The translations under genes and the position numbers were made by a program. The notes beneath the pieces were generated by a model. The model saw only the letters and a list, made by a program, of their open reading frames with translations, ran no database searches and was not told the origin of the DNA. A stretch of 64,000 bases of DNA from GCA-003244245 sp050699815 (lineage in GTDB: Bacteria > Actinomycetota > Actinomycetes > Mycobacteriales > Pseudonocardiaceae). The DNA lies in contig JBOHFT010000002.1 of assembly GCA_050699815.1 (NCBI GenBank), forward strand, positions 11,880 to 75,879. Direction: 5' to 3'. This document shows positions 25,335-34,068 of the stretch, piece after piece. Every line of letters starts with the position of its first letter. Position 1 is the first letter of the stretch.

Positions 25335-25541
25335 ATGTTCGGAAAGCTCGGCAGGCTCGTGGCTCTGGTGGGGATCGCCCAGGCCGTGTTCCGGTTTGCC
25401 AAGAACAACCCCGACAAGGTCAACAAGATCGCGGACCAGGTCGGCCACTTCGTTGACGAGCGCACCAAGGGCAGGTTCCACAGCCAGATCGACGGCGCGG
25501 TGCGCAAGGTCCAGGACGCCACCAGCCCGCGTCCTCAGTAG
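25335..25541 (+). CDS. MT0933-like antitoxin family small protein
   Basis: A 68-residue basic helical protein with the pattern of the MT0933/Rv0909-type antitoxins: a short hydrophobic start (MFGKLGRLVALVGIAQAV), then NPDKVNKIADQVGHFVDERTKGRF and a final DGAVRKVQDAT. The ATG follows an AGGGAGGA site 6-13 nt upstream. The partner toxin of this family is a small SRPBCC protein; none is adjacent, though one SRPBCC gene is 7 kb away. Family name comes from pattern recognition, and antitoxin activity is not demonstrated by the sequence. Confidence 0.75.
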   Translation: MFGKLGRLVALVGIAQAVFRFAKNNPDKVNKIADQVGHFVDERTKGRFHSQIDGAVRKVQDATSPRPQ

Positions 25542-25579
25542 CGGGGTTCGACGGACGGCGGTGACTGGGCAGCTGATGG

Positions 25580-25585
25580 GATACT
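25580..25585 (+). promoter_or_regulatory. -10 box (GATACT) before thioredoxin-fold gene
   Basis: GATACT, close to the TATACT consensus, ends 7 nt before the ATG at 25593, with no Shine-Dalgarno site. Leaderless start is likely. Confidence 0.45.
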
Positions 25586-25592
25586 GACGGCC

Positions 25593-26156
25593 ATGGCAGT
25601 GAACTCCTTCATGGTCCCGCTCGGCACGCCAGCACCGCCGTTCGCCCTGCCGTCTCTCAACGGCCAGATCGTGACCACCGACGGCCTTGCCGCCGGTCGG
25701 CCACTGCTGGTGATGTTCCTGTCCAATCACTGCCCCTATGTCCGGCACATCGAGCGAGAGCTCGGCTCGCTGGTCGCCGAGTACGCCCGGGATGTAGCCG
25801 CGGTGGCGATCTGCAGCAACGACACCGAGACGTACCCCGCCGACGGCCCTGACGGGCTGACCGAACAGGTCCGCCGCGCCGGTTTCACGTTCCCCTACCT
25901 GCTCGACGGCACCCAGGAGGTCGCACTGGCCTACCGGGGCGCGTGCACGCCGGACTTCTTCCTCTATGACGCGGGGCGCAAGCTCGTCTACCGGGGCGAG
26001 TTCGATGAGTCCCGCCCCCGCAACGGCGCTGCGGTGACCGGCAAGACGTTGCGTGCGGCGCTGGACCTGGTGCGGGCCGGGCAGCCGGTACCCGAGCCTC
26101 AGGTGCCCAGCGTGGGGTGCGGCATCAAGTGGAAGCCGGGCAACGAGCCGTCCTGA
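25593..26156 (+). CDS. Thioredoxin-fold (AhpC/TSA-like) protein
   Basis: A 187-residue cytoplasmic thioredoxin-family protein. It has the AhpC/TSA layout: GTPAPPFALPSLNGQIVTT, then LLVMFLSNHCPYVRHIERE with one redox-candidate Cys, AICSNDTETYPADGPDGL, and ACTPDFFLYDAGRKLVYRGEFD. The CPYV segment lacks the second Cys of a CxxC, so a peroxiredoxin-like or resolving-partner mechanism is more likely than a disulfide reductase. Substrate unknown. Confidence 0.85.
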   Translation: MAVNSFMVPLGTPAPPFALPSLNGQIVTTDGLAAGRPLLVMFLSNHCPYVRHIERELGSLVAEYARDVAAVAICSNDTETYPADGPDGLTEQVRRAGFTFPYLLDGTQEVALAYRGACTPDFFLYDAGRKLVYRGEFDESRPRNGAAVTGKTLRAALDLVRAGQPVPEPQVPSVGCGIKWKPGNEPS

Positions 26157-26261
26157 ATTACGGGTGCATCCGCACTGTCTCCCTATACCACTGATGGGAA
26201 GTAGCCACCGTGGTACCCCCCGTTACGTGGTCGTGATACTGGCCGCCTAATCTGCGCAGCC

Positions 26262-26999
26262 GTGGAAGTGGATCGCAACTCGCGGGATCGCCGCGGCGCC
26301 GAGGGCCCGGTGGTCGGCCAGACTGGCGCCCGATTCGGCGGTTCGGCCGGCCGTCGTAGGCGGACGGTGGTCGAGCCGCCGGAGGACGACGGTGCCGGTG
26401 CGGCCCACGCCCCCCACGCAGACCTGGCCGTCGGCCAGACCGGCGCCAGGTTCCCGTCTCTGTTCCGGCGTAGGCGGCACCAGGAGCAGGACCACGAGCA
26501 GCAGGCAGCGGAGTCCACTGGCGCGCAGCGCCCGCTCGACCAGCAGCAGGCCGTCCCGCCGCCGGAGATCGCCTTGCCGGCCTCCGAGCCGCACCGGCTG
26601 CCCGAGCCGGACCTGCTGCCTGAGCCGGACTGGGTCGAAGGGGTCGGCTGGGACGTGCCCAAGGAGACCTACGGTTTGGTGCGTCCCTACACCCTCACCG
26701 GCGGACGGACCGCGTCGCGCGTCGACCTTGAGGTCGAGACCCTGGTGTCGGCGACGGGTCAGGGGAGCAACCCTGCGGACCGTCCGGAGCACAGCGCGAT
26801 CCTCAGGCTGTGCGCCATTCCCCGCTCGGTCGCGGAAATCGCCGCCCTGCTGAAGACGCCGCTGGGAGTAGCCCGAGTGCTGCTGGGAGACCTGGCCGAT
26901 GCGGGCAGCATCGCGGTACACCGCACGGCCGGCTCCGCTGACGCCCCAGCGGACGTCGCCTTGATGCGGCGGGTGCTCGCTGGCCTGCAGCGACTCTGA
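26262..26999 (+). CDS. DUF742 (CvnC-like) protein, orphan
   Basis: The C-terminal half (from about residue 137) is a DUF742 domain: VRPYTLTGGRTASRVDLEVETLV, then HSAILRLCAIPRSVAEIAALL, a winged-helix-like region. The N-terminal half is charged, disordered-looking and contains VGQTGARF twice (residues 18-25 and 57-64). DUF742 proteins normally belong to conservons (sensor-like ATPase, roadblock protein, DUF742, Ras-like GTPase), but none of those partners is here. The GTG start at 26262 has no clear ribosome binding site and is uncertain. Confidence 0.82.
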   Translation: MEVDRNSRDRRGAEGPVVGQTGARFGGSAGRRRRTVVEPPEDDGAGAAHAPHADLAVGQTGARFPSLFRRRRHQEQDHEQQAAESTGAQRPLDQQQAVPPPEIALPASEPHRLPEPDLLPEPDWVEGVGWDVPKETYGLVRPYTLTGGRTASRVDLEVETLVSATGQGSNPADRPEHSAILRLCAIPRSVAEIAALLKTPLGVARVLLGDLADAGSIAVHRTAGSADAPADVALMRRVLAGLQRL

Positions 27000-27052
27000 C
27001 CCAAGATCAGAGTTGTCCCGGGCTGCCGTCCTGCCCGGCTGGCGACACCGCG

Positions 27053-27075
27053 TCCACCACTCCGGGCGTGGTGGA
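27053..27075. terminator. Bidirectional hairpin between convergent genes
   Basis: TCCACCAC (27053-27060) pairs with GTGGTGGA (27068-27075) around a 7-nt loop, midway between the stops of the DUF742 gene and the helicase gene. It could terminate either transcript. Confidence 0.5.
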
Positions 27076-27128
27076 GGTTGGAGGGCCCGCCCGCGCCGCC
27101 GGCTGCTGTCGGCGCTGCCCATCCGGGG

Positions 27129-29636
27129 TCAGAGCTGGCCGACGGCGGTCACTTTCACGACCGCCGTCCCGGACTCGTCGGAGGCGGGCAGGTCGATCTC
27201 GGCGCTGATGCCCCAGTCGTGGTGCCCGGCCGGGTCGTCCAGGATCTGCCGCACCACCCACCGGCCGGGCTGCTGGTCGATGATCAGCAGGTGCGGGCCG
27301 CGGGCGTCCGCGCCGGTGCCGATCTCGAGATGGTCATCGAAGTACGGTTCCATGGCGTGGCGCCAAGATTCGGCGTCCCATCCGGTGTCGGCGTCGAGCT
27401 CCCCGAGCTCGTCCCAGTGCCGGCGGGCGGCGAGTTCCACCCGGCGGAACAGCGCGTTGCGCACCAGCACCCGGAAAGCCCGTGCGTTGCCGGTCACCGG
27501 CGGTGGTTGGTGGTCCCCTAGCGCAGGCGCCGCCCCCGGCTGCGAGTCTGGGTCGCGCAGCTTCTCCCACTCGTCCAGCAGGCTGGAGTCGACCTGACGG
27601 ACCAGTTCCCCGAGCCACTCCTGCAGGTCCCGCAGCTCGTCGGTCTTGGCCTCCTCGGGCACCGTGCGGCGCAGCGCCTGGTAGGCGTCGGCGAGGTAGC
27701 GCAGCACCAGGCCCTCCGAGCGGGCCAGGCCGTAGAACCCGACGTACTCGGTGAACGTCATGGCCCGCTCGGCCAGGTCACGGGCCACCGACTTGGGTGA
27801 CAGCGGGTGGTCGGCCACCCACGGGTGACCCCGCCGGTAGGTGTCCAGCGCCGCGTTCAGCAGCTCGGCCAGCGGCATTGGGTAGGTGACGTCGTCCAGC
27901 AGCCGCATCCGCTCCTCGTACTCGATGCCCTCGGCTTTCATCGCCGCCACGGCCTCGCCCTTGGCCTTCGACAGCTGTGCGCCCAGTATCTGGCGCGGAT
28001 CATCCAGCGTGGCCTCGAGCACCGACAGCACGTCCAGCGGGTAGTCCGGTGAGTCCTGATCGAGCAGCTCGAGCGCGGCCAGCGCGAACGGGGACAGCGC
28101 CTGGTTGAGGGCGAAGTCCAGCTGCAGGTCACCGGTCAGCCGCACGGTGCGGCCGTGGGCGTCGGGGACGGCCAGCCGCTCGACGACACCGGCGGCGAGC
28201 AACGCCCGGTAGATCGCGATGGCCTGGCGGATATGCCGGCGCTGCGCCGGGCGGTCCTCGTGGTTGTCGGTGAGCAGGTGGCGCATGGCGGCGAAGGCGT
28301 CGCCGGGGCGGCCGGCGACGTTGAGCAGCATCGCGTGGCTCACCGCGAAGCTGGATGTCAGCGGTTCCGGTTCGGCCGCGACCAGCCGGTCGAAGGTGCG
28401 GTCGCTCCAGGACACCGCTCCCTCGGGGGGTTTCTTGCGCACCACCTTGCGGAGCTTGCGGGGGTCGTCGCCCGCCTTGGCCAGCGCCTTGGTGTTCTCC
28501 ACCACGTACTCGGGGGCCTGCACGACGACATCGCCTGCGGTGTCGTAGCCGGCCCGGCCCGCCCGGCCGGCGATCTGGTGGAACTCCCGGGCGGTGAGGT
28601 GGCGGGTGCGGGTCCCGTCGTACTTGCCCAGCGCGGTGAGCAGCACGGTGCGGATCGGCACGTTGATGCCCACGCCGAGGGTGTCCGTGCCACAGATGAT
28701 CTTCAGCAGGCCGGCCTGGGCGAGCCGCTCGACGAGCCGGCGATACCGCGGCAGCATCCCGGCGTGGTGCACGCCGATCCCGTGGCGGACCAGCCGGGAC
28801 AGCGTCCGCCCGAAACCGGCGGCGAACCGGAACCCGCCGATCAGCTCGGCGATCGCGTCCTTCTCGGCCCGGCTGCAGACGTTGATGCTGGTCAGCGCCT
28901 GCGCCTGCTCGACCGCGGAGGCTTGGGTGAAGTGCACCACGTAGACCGGCGCCGCCCTGGTGGCCAGCAGTTCTTCCAGCGTCTCGAGCAGTGGCGTCGT
29001 CACGTACCGGAAATGCAGCGGGACCGGGCGCTCGCCCGAGCTGACCACCGCGGTAGGGCGGTCGGTGCGCCGGGTCAGGTCCTGCTCGAACCGGGTGACG
29101 TCGCCCAGCGTCGCGGACATCAGCAGGAACTGGGCCTTCGGGAGCTCCAGCAGCGGCACCTGCCAGGCCCAGCCACGATCCGGGTCGGCGTAGAAGTGGA
29201 ACTCGTCCATCACGACCAGCCCGGCGTCGGTATCCGGCCCGCCGCGCAGGGCCATGTTGGCCAGCACCTCGGCGGTGCAGCAGATGATCGGCGCCCCGGC
29301 GTTGACGCTGGAGTCACCGGTCAGCATCCCGACCTGGTCGGCGCCGAACACCTCGCACAGCGCGAAGAATTTCTCCGACACCAGTGCCTTGATCGGCGCG
29401 GTGTAGACGCTGCGGCGGCCCTGCGCCAGCGCGGCCGCGTGCGCCCCGGTCGCGACCAGGCTCTTACCGGATCCGGTCGGGGTAGCCAGGATCACGTTCG
29501 AGCCTGAGACGATCTCGATCAGCGCGTCGGACTGGGCGGGATACAGGGTCAAGCCCTGACCCGAGACCCAGGTGACAAAGGTGTCGAACAGCTCGTCGGG
29601 CCCGGAACCGCCGGGCAGCGCCTGCGTGAGCGTCAT
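27129..29636 (-). CDS. DEAD/DEAH-box RNA helicase with DUF3516
   Basis: An 835-residue superfamily 2 helicase of the Ski2-like/DUF3516 type. Motifs: ATPTGSGKSLVATG (Walker A), MDEFHFY (motif II, DEFH), LLMSATLGDV (motif III), GTDTLGVGINVP and QIAGRAGRAG (motif VI). The last 350 residues form the DUF3516 region. The ATG at 29636 gives MTLTQALPGG; the open frame upstream is only antisense to the kinase gene. It probably unwinds RNA during turnover or ribosome maturation, but no partner is visible nearby. Confidence 0.9.
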   Translation of the reverse strand: MTLTQALPGGSGPDELFDTFVTWVSGQGLTLYPAQSDALIEIVSGSNVILATPTGSGKSLVATGAHAAALAQGRRSVYTAPIKALVSEKFFALCEVFGADQVGMLTGDSSVNAGAPIICCTAEVLANMALRGGPDTDAGLVVMDEFHFYADPDRGWAWQVPLLELPKAQFLLMSATLGDVTRFEQDLTRRTDRPTAVVSSGERPVPLHFRYVTTPLLETLEELLATRAAPVYVVHFTQASAVEQAQALTSINVCSRAEKDAIAELIGGFRFAAGFGRTLSRLVRHGIGVHHAGMLPRYRRLVERLAQAGLLKIICGTDTLGVGINVPIRTVLLTALGKYDGTRTRHLTAREFHQIAGRAGRAGYDTAGDVVVQAPEYVVENTKALAKAGDDPRKLRKVVRKKPPEGAVSWSDRTFDRLVAAEPEPLTSSFAVSHAMLLNVAGRPGDAFAAMRHLLTDNHEDRPAQRRHIRQAIAIYRALLAAGVVERLAVPDAHGRTVRLTGDLQLDFALNQALSPFALAALELLDQDSPDYPLDVLSVLEATLDDPRQILGAQLSKAKGEAVAAMKAEGIEYEERMRLLDDVTYPMPLAELLNAALDTYRRGHPWVADHPLSPKSVARDLAERAMTFTEYVGFYGLARSEGLVLRYLADAYQALRRTVPEEAKTDELRDLQEWLGELVRQVDSSLLDEWEKLRDPDSQPGAAPALGDHQPPPVTGNARAFRVLVRNALFRRVELAARRHWDELGELDADTGWDAESWRHAMEPYFDDHLEIGTGADARGPHLLIIDQQPGRWVVRQILDDPAGHHDWGISAEIDLPASDESGTAVVKVTAVGQL

Positions 29637-29742
29637 GATGCCCACGATCGTGCCCGCGGCCCCGCACCCGGGGTGCGGCGGGGCCAGCCGGTGGCGAGTG
29701 CTCCCCCAGAGTCGGCGGGGTAGCCTTGGTCCTCGGTCGGGG

Positions 29743-29772
29743 GCCAGTGCATACGGAGCCAGTGCAGACGGG
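29743..29772 (+). repeat. 15-bp tandem repeat upstream of kinase gene
   Basis: GCCAGTGCATACGGA (29743-29757) is followed directly by GCCAGTGCAGACGGG (29758-29772), 13 of 15 bases equal. The second unit leads into the GGGGAG ribosome binding site. Confidence 0.6.
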
Positions 29773-29780
29773 GAGTACCA

Positions 29781-31307
29781 CTGATCGACACGGGTCAACT
29801 GATCGCAGGGCACTACCGGGTGCTCGATCGGATCGGCAGCGGCGGCATGGGCGTCGTCTGGCAGGCCAGGGACGAACGGCTGCAGCGGCTGGTCGCGGTG
29901 AAGCAGCTGCTGCTGCAGCCGGACCTGACTCCCCGGGAAACCGAGGAAGCCCGGCTCCGGGCGCTGCGCGAGGCCCGCATCGCCGCGCGGCTGCAGCACC
30001 CGAACGCCATCGTCGTCTACGACGTGGCCGAGCACGACGGCGAACCCTGCCTGGTCATGGAGTACCTGCCCTCCCGCAGCCTCGCCGCGGTGCTGGCCGA
30101 GCGCCGCCGCCTCCCGGTGACCGAGGTCGCCGCAATCGGCAAGCAGGTCGCCTCGGCGCTGGCCGCCGCGCATGCCGCACAGATCGTGCACCGGGACGTC
30201 AAACCCGGCAACATCCTGATCGCCGAGGGCGGCATCGCGAAGATCACCGACTTCGGTGTCGCCCGGGCCGCGGGCGATGTCACGGTCACCCAGACCGGGA
30301 TGATGGCCGGCACCCCGGCCTACCTCGCCCCGGAGGTGGCCCGCGGGCAGCTCCCGACGCCGGCTTCGGATGTCTTCTCCCTCGGCGCCACGCTCTACGC
30401 CGCAGTCGAGGGGCGGGCGCCGTTCGGCGACGGCGACAACCCACTCGCGCTGCTGCACGCGGTAGCCACCGGAGAGGTGCCGCCGCCGCGGCACGCGGGC
30501 GCGCTGTTCGCGGTGCTGATGAGTTTGCTGGCCAACGACCCGGCGGCACGTCCCGATATGGATCGGGCCAGCCGGGAGCTGGCTGCGGTGCGGACCACCC
30601 AGCCGGTGTACCTGCCGGCTGCCGCAACGCCCATGCCGACCCGGGTGGCCGGACCCGTAGCGTCGCCGCCGACCGAGGCCTGGAGTCCGGTGCCAGTCTC
30701 CCCGCCACCGCTTGATTCTCAACCTGCTGGGCCCCCACCCGTCGGCCGCGTCCAGCCGCCTCCGGAGCACAGTCCTCCGGAGCACAGTCTTGGTAGAGCG
30801 CCGGTGGTTGTCGGGGCCGTCCTCGCGATGCTCGCGTTGGCCGGTGCCGGGGTGCTGCTGTCGGGAGGCCCAGCCGAGCAGCGGGTGCCCTCCGGGAGCC
30901 CGCCCGCCCCCTCGGGACCAGTGGCGACGCCGACCCCGGTGGCCCCACCCGCGCCACCACAGGTGCAGCCGGTGGACCATATCCAGGGGTCGATCGCCTG
31001 GCGCGACGCCGGGCAGCTAGTGATCAAATACTACAACGGCCTGGACGACCTGTCGTCGGCCTGGCAGCTGCTGTCGCCCACGGCGAGGGCGTTCTTCGGT
31101 ACCGAGCCGGGCTTCCGGGCGCATTGGAGTCAGTACTCCCCGGTCAGCGCTCGCAACGCGTCCGGGGTCACGGACAACCCGGACGGCACGGTGAACGTGC
31201 CCGTCGACGTCACCTTCACCACGGCCAGCGGCACGCAGGTCGTGAAGCGGCAGCTCCGGGTGACCCGGCTGGACGGCCAGCTGCTCATCGACTCCGACCC
31301 CCGGTGA
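29781..31307 (+). CDS. Serine/threonine protein kinase, probable CTG start
   Basis: Membrane kinase with an extracellular NTF2-like domain. Kinase motifs: GSGGMGVVWQA (glycine loop), LVAVKQLLL, VHRDVKPGNIL, ITDFGVARA; a Pro-rich linker; a transmembrane helix (VVVGAVLAMLALAGAGVLL, about residue 345); and an extracellular C-terminal domain around IKYYNGLDDLSSAWQLLS. Between the in-frame stop at 29721 and a GTG at 29820 there is no ATG, GTG or TTG. The GTG would remove LIAGHYR at the start of the first kinase strand, while the CTG at 29781 has GGGGAG six nucleotides upstream, so I place the start there. No PASTA repeats. Confidence 0.85.
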   Translation: MIDTGQLIAGHYRVLDRIGSGGMGVVWQARDERLQRLVAVKQLLLQPDLTPRETEEARLRALREARIAARLQHPNAIVVYDVAEHDGEPCLVMEYLPSRSLAAVLAERRRLPVTEVAAIGKQVASALAAAHAAQIVHRDVKPGNILIAEGGIAKITDFGVARAAGDVTVTQTGMMAGTPAYLAPEVARGQLPTPASDVFSLGATLYAAVEGRAPFGDGDNPLALLHAVATGEVPPPRHAGALFAVLMSLLANDPAARPDMDRASRELAAVRTTQPVYLPAAATPMPTRVAGPVASPPTEAWSPVPVSPPPLDSQPAGPPPVGRVQPPPEHSPPEHSLGRAPVVVGAVLAMLALAGAGVLLSGGPAEQRVPSGSPPAPSGPVATPTPVAPPAPPQVQPVDHIQGSIAWRDAGQLVIKYYNGLDDLSSAWQLLSPTARAFFGTEPGFRAHWSQYSPVSARNASGVTDNPDGTVNVPVDVTFTTASGTQVVKRQLRVTRLDGQLLIDSDPR

Positions 31308-31980
31308 GGCCGGAGTCGGGGTGTTCACCGGGCGGCGCCGGGCGCCGGCAGACGTAGGTCATCGCCGGTGGCAGGTGCCGCCACAGGGTGCGAGTGGGCA
31401 GCACCTCGCCGAACGCCCGCTCCAGCTCGCAGCGGAACCGGCGGGCCGCGGGCGTCCAGTAACCCACGCTGTACGCGGCGGCGGTGAACACCCCGTCGGG
31501 GCGCAGCGCGGCGGCGAAGGTGGTCAGGAACTGGCGCTGGCGCTGCGGGCCGAACAGGGTCCACGGCAGTACCGAGACGATCACGTCGGCGCGGTCCACG
31601 CCGTGTGCCGCGAGGATGGCCGGCAGCGTGGCGGCGTCCGCGGTGACCACCCGCACGCCGAACTCGCGGGACCGCAACCGCTCGGCGAGCTCGGGGTCTT
31701 TCTCGACCGCGATCACCACCGCGTCGGCGTCCGCCTGCTGGGCGATCGCCCCGGTGACCGCCCCGGCCCCGGCACCGATCTCCACCACCACCGCGGGCCG
31801 GCCAGCCGGGCCGGCTCCGGGCACCACCGCGGCCAGCCGGCGGGCTAGCTCAGGTCCAGACGGCAGCAGCGTCCCGACGTCGCGGGGCGATCGGATCGCC
31901 GCCGCCAGGAAAGTACCCCAGCTGCCGCCGGCCGCGCGCTGTACGGTGTCTTGCGGATGCGGGGCGGGATGTGAGGTCAT
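31285..31980 (-). CDS. Class I SAM-dependent methyltransferase
   Basis: A 231-residue methyltransferase with the SAM-binding motif I VVVEIGAGAGAVTGAI, the acidic ribose residue in VIAVEKDPEL, and VSVLPWTLFGPQRQRQFL in the place of the catalytic loop. The layout is like small phospholipid N-methyltransferases and KsgA-related proteins. The start MTSHPAPHP (31980) was chosen over a codon twelve residues upstream that would extend an atypical Arg-rich end. It overlaps the kinase 3' end by 23 bp on the opposite strand. Substrate unknown. Confidence 0.82.
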   Translation of the reverse strand: MTSHPAPHPQDTVQRAAGGSWGTFLAAAIRSPRDVGTLLPSGPELARRLAAVVPGAGPAGRPAVVVEIGAGAGAVTGAIAQQADADAVVIAVEKDPELAERLRSREFGVRVVTADAATLPAILAAHGVDRADVIVSVLPWTLFGPQRQRQFLTTFAAALRPDGVFTAAAYSVGYWTPAARRFRCELERAFGEVLPTRTLWRHLPPAMTYVCRRPAPPGEHPDSGLTGGRSR

Positions 31981-32074
31981 AGACCACAGTGCACACCACC
32001 CGGTGCGTCGCCGCACTACTGACTTGGCAGGTACCTAGGCTGCGACGTCGTCAACGACCACGGGAGGGCACCTG

Positions 32075-32857
32075 ATGGCTCCGCTGCGCGGTGACCGCTA
32101 CCTTGATGCGCTCCCCTGCCAGTCTGAGTTGTTCGCCGCGGCGCTGCCCGGCGCCGACCTGCAGCAGCGGGTGCCCACCTGCCCGGACTGGACGTTGCAC
32201 CAGCTCGCTGAGCACGTCGGGCAGGTCCATCGGTGGGTCACCGCGATTATCGCCCGGCGCGCCACTGCCCCGGTCGACCCGGCTGGGCTGGGCGTGGCCG
32301 GGGCGCCTGCTGACCCGGACGGGCTGGCCGGCTGGTTACGCGACGGCGCCGGTGAGCTGGCGGACGCGATTCGGGCAGCCGACCCGCGGATCCCTGTGTG
32401 GAGCTGGGCTGACGACCACAGCGTCGGGTTCTGGGCCCGCCGGATGGCGCACGAGACCGCCGTGCACCGAGCCGACGCCGAGCTGGCTCTGGGCCGCGAG
32501 TTCGCGCTGGAGGCCGATCTCGCCGCCGATGCGATCTCCGAGTGGCTGGGCCTGCTCAGCTTGCCGCAGGCGATCACATTCCGGCCCGAGCTCGCCGAGC
32601 TGCGCGGCGAGGGCCAGATCTTGCACCTGCACTCCACCGACCCCGGGCTCGGCGAGGCGGGGGAGTGGATCGTGCGCCGGACGCCGTCGGGCCCGGCCTG
32701 GGAGCACGGCCACGCCAAGGGCGACGTCGCGGTCCGGGGTGCGGTGGTGGACCTGCTGCTGGTGCTGCTGCGCCGCGTCCCACCCGGCGAGGCGCCGGTC
32801 ACCGTGCTGGGTGACCCGGCGGTGCTGGAGCACTGGCTGGAGCACACCCGGTTCTAG
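32075..32857 (+). CDS. Maleylpyruvate isomerase family mycothiol-dependent enzyme
   Basis: A DinB-fold protein of the mycothiol-dependent maleylpyruvate isomerase family, 260 residues. The metal-site pattern is visible: PDWTLHQLAEHVGQVHRW in the N-terminal helices and RMAHETAVHRADAEL with paired histidines near residue 130; a C-terminal SCP2-like domain follows. It implies mycothiol as the thiol of this organism, as expected for an actinobacterium. Actual substrate is unknown; many members are generic thiol transferases. The CDP-alcohol phosphatidyltransferase gene starts 18 bp downstream. Confidence 0.87.
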   Translation: MAPLRGDRYLDALPCQSELFAAALPGADLQQRVPTCPDWTLHQLAEHVGQVHRWVTAIIARRATAPVDPAGLGVAGAPADPDGLAGWLRDGAGELADAIRAADPRIPVWSWADDHSVGFWARRMAHETAVHRADAELALGREFALEADLAADAISEWLGLLSLPQAITFRPELAELRGEGQILHLHSTDPGLGEAGEWIVRRTPSGPAWEHGHAKGDVAVRGAVVDLLLVLLRRVPPGEAPVTVLGDPAVLEHWLEHTRF

Positions 32858-32875
32858 TCATCAGGAGGGCCCGAG

Positions 32876-33490
32876 GTGCAGCCGAGCCACTCGGGGCCGG
32901 AGGCGCGGGATCCGGCCGACCGGGTGCTCACCGTGCCCAACGTGCTCAGCCTGCTGCGGCTGGCCGGTATACCGCTGCTGCTGTGGCTGCTGCTCGGCCC
33001 GCACTACGACCTGCTCGCCGTGCTCGTCCTGGCCTTGTCGGGTCTCACCGACTGGCTTGACGGCAAGTTGGCTCGCCTGCTGAACCAGTCCAGCAGGCTG
33101 GGCGCGTTGCTGGACCCGGCAGTCGACCGGCTGTACGCGCTGAGCACGCTGCTTGCCTTCGGTGTCCGCGAGATCCTGCCGTGGTGGGTGGTGGCCGCAC
33201 TGATCGGCCGGGATCTGGTGCTCTCGCTGACCCTGCCGGTGCTGCGCCACCACGGCTACGGCCCGCTGCCGGTGCACTACCTGGGTAAGTCCGCCACGCT
33301 GTGCCTGCTCTACGCCTTCCCGCTGCTGCTGCTCGCCGACAATGTCGGGGGCTGGCTGCAGGTGGTGGCGCGGTCGTTCGCGGTGGCCTTCACCGGATGG
33401 GGCAGCGCACTGTACCTCTGGTCGGGGGTGCTGTACCTCCTCCAGGTTCGGCTCACCGTGCGCGCCGCGAGGCAGGCGCACCGTGACTGA
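32876..33490 (+). CDS. CDP-alcohol phosphatidyltransferase (PgsA-like)
   Basis: Integral membrane enzyme of phospholipid head-group synthesis. The 204-residue protein has the family motif D-G-x2-A-R-x8-G-x3-D-x3-D in DWLDGKLARLLNQSSRLGAL with the two last Asp residues in LLDPAVDRLYAL, and about six membrane helices. The GTG start follows a CAGGAGGG site. It corresponds by position to Rv1822 (annotated PgsA2). Phosphatidylglycerophosphate or cardiolipin synthesis are both possible. Confidence 0.9.
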   Translation: MQPSHSGPEARDPADRVLTVPNVLSLLRLAGIPLLLWLLLGPHYDLLAVLVLALSGLTDWLDGKLARLLNQSSRLGALLDPAVDRLYALSTLLAFGVREILPWWVVAALIGRDLVLSLTLPVLRHHGYGPLPVHYLGKSATLCLLYAFPLLLLADNVGGWLQVVARSFAVAFTGWGSALYLWSGVLYLLQVRLTVRAARQAHRD

Positions 33491-33556
33491 TCGTCGCCAC
33501 CCGCTGGGATACGCTCAGCCGACAGGCCGGTGAGGCCCGGTGAGGGAGGAACACAC

Positions 33557-33940
33557 GTGGTCCCAGAGGAGCTGCGGTATACGCCGGAACACGAGTGGGT
33601 GTTGATCAGTACGGACGGCACTGCGCGGGTCGGCATCACCGACTACGCGCAAACGCAGCTCGGGGACGTCGTCCATGTGCAGTTACCGCTGGTCGGGGAC
33701 TCGGTTGCGCCGGGAGACCCGGTTGGTGAGGTGGAGTCCACCAAGAGCGTGTCGGACGTGTTCGCGCCGGTCACGGGGGAGGTGGTGGCGTGCAACGATG
33801 CCCTGGAGCACAGCCCCGGACTGGTCAACTCCGACCCCTATGGTGCGGGCTGGATGATCGAGATCAAGATCGCGGACGCGTCCGAGACGGGCTCTCTCCT
33901 GGGCGCCGAGGACTACCGCGGCCTGATCGAGCAGGCCTGA
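33557..33940 (+). CDS. gcvH: Glycine cleavage system H protein
   Basis: Lipoyl carrier of the glycine cleavage complex, shuttling the aminomethyl group from GcvP to the T and L proteins. The 127-residue protein starts MVPEELRYTPEHEWV and carries the lipoyl lysine in VESTKSVSDVFAPV (about residue 62). The GTG at 33557 has GGGAGGA six nucleotides upstream. gcvP lies 3 kb downstream; gcvT is not in the window. The gcvH-garA-ftsR order is conserved in actinobacteria (Rv1826-Rv1828). Confidence 0.95.
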   Translation: MVPEELRYTPEHEWVLISTDGTARVGITDYAQTQLGDVVHVQLPLVGDSVAPGDPVGEVESTKSVSDVFAPVTGEVVACNDALEHSPGLVNSDPYGAGWMIEIKIADASETGSLLGAEDYRGLIEQA

Positions 33941-34068
33941 TCCGGGCATTGCAGCCAAGGCCGACGGCGGGGTCATCCCGGGCAGGCCCTCAGTCCGCGG
34001 CGGTCGCCGGCGGCAAGGTAGGTTGTGGACCGATCAACGGTGACCACCCCTGGTGAAGGAGAGCCCTG

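Noticed and set aside
29637..30980. Upstream extension of the helicase frame to 1283 codons
   Set aside because: The extra 450 codons are antisense to the kinase gene, rich in Arg/Gly/His, and carry no conserved pattern; the helicase family starts at the ATG at 29636.
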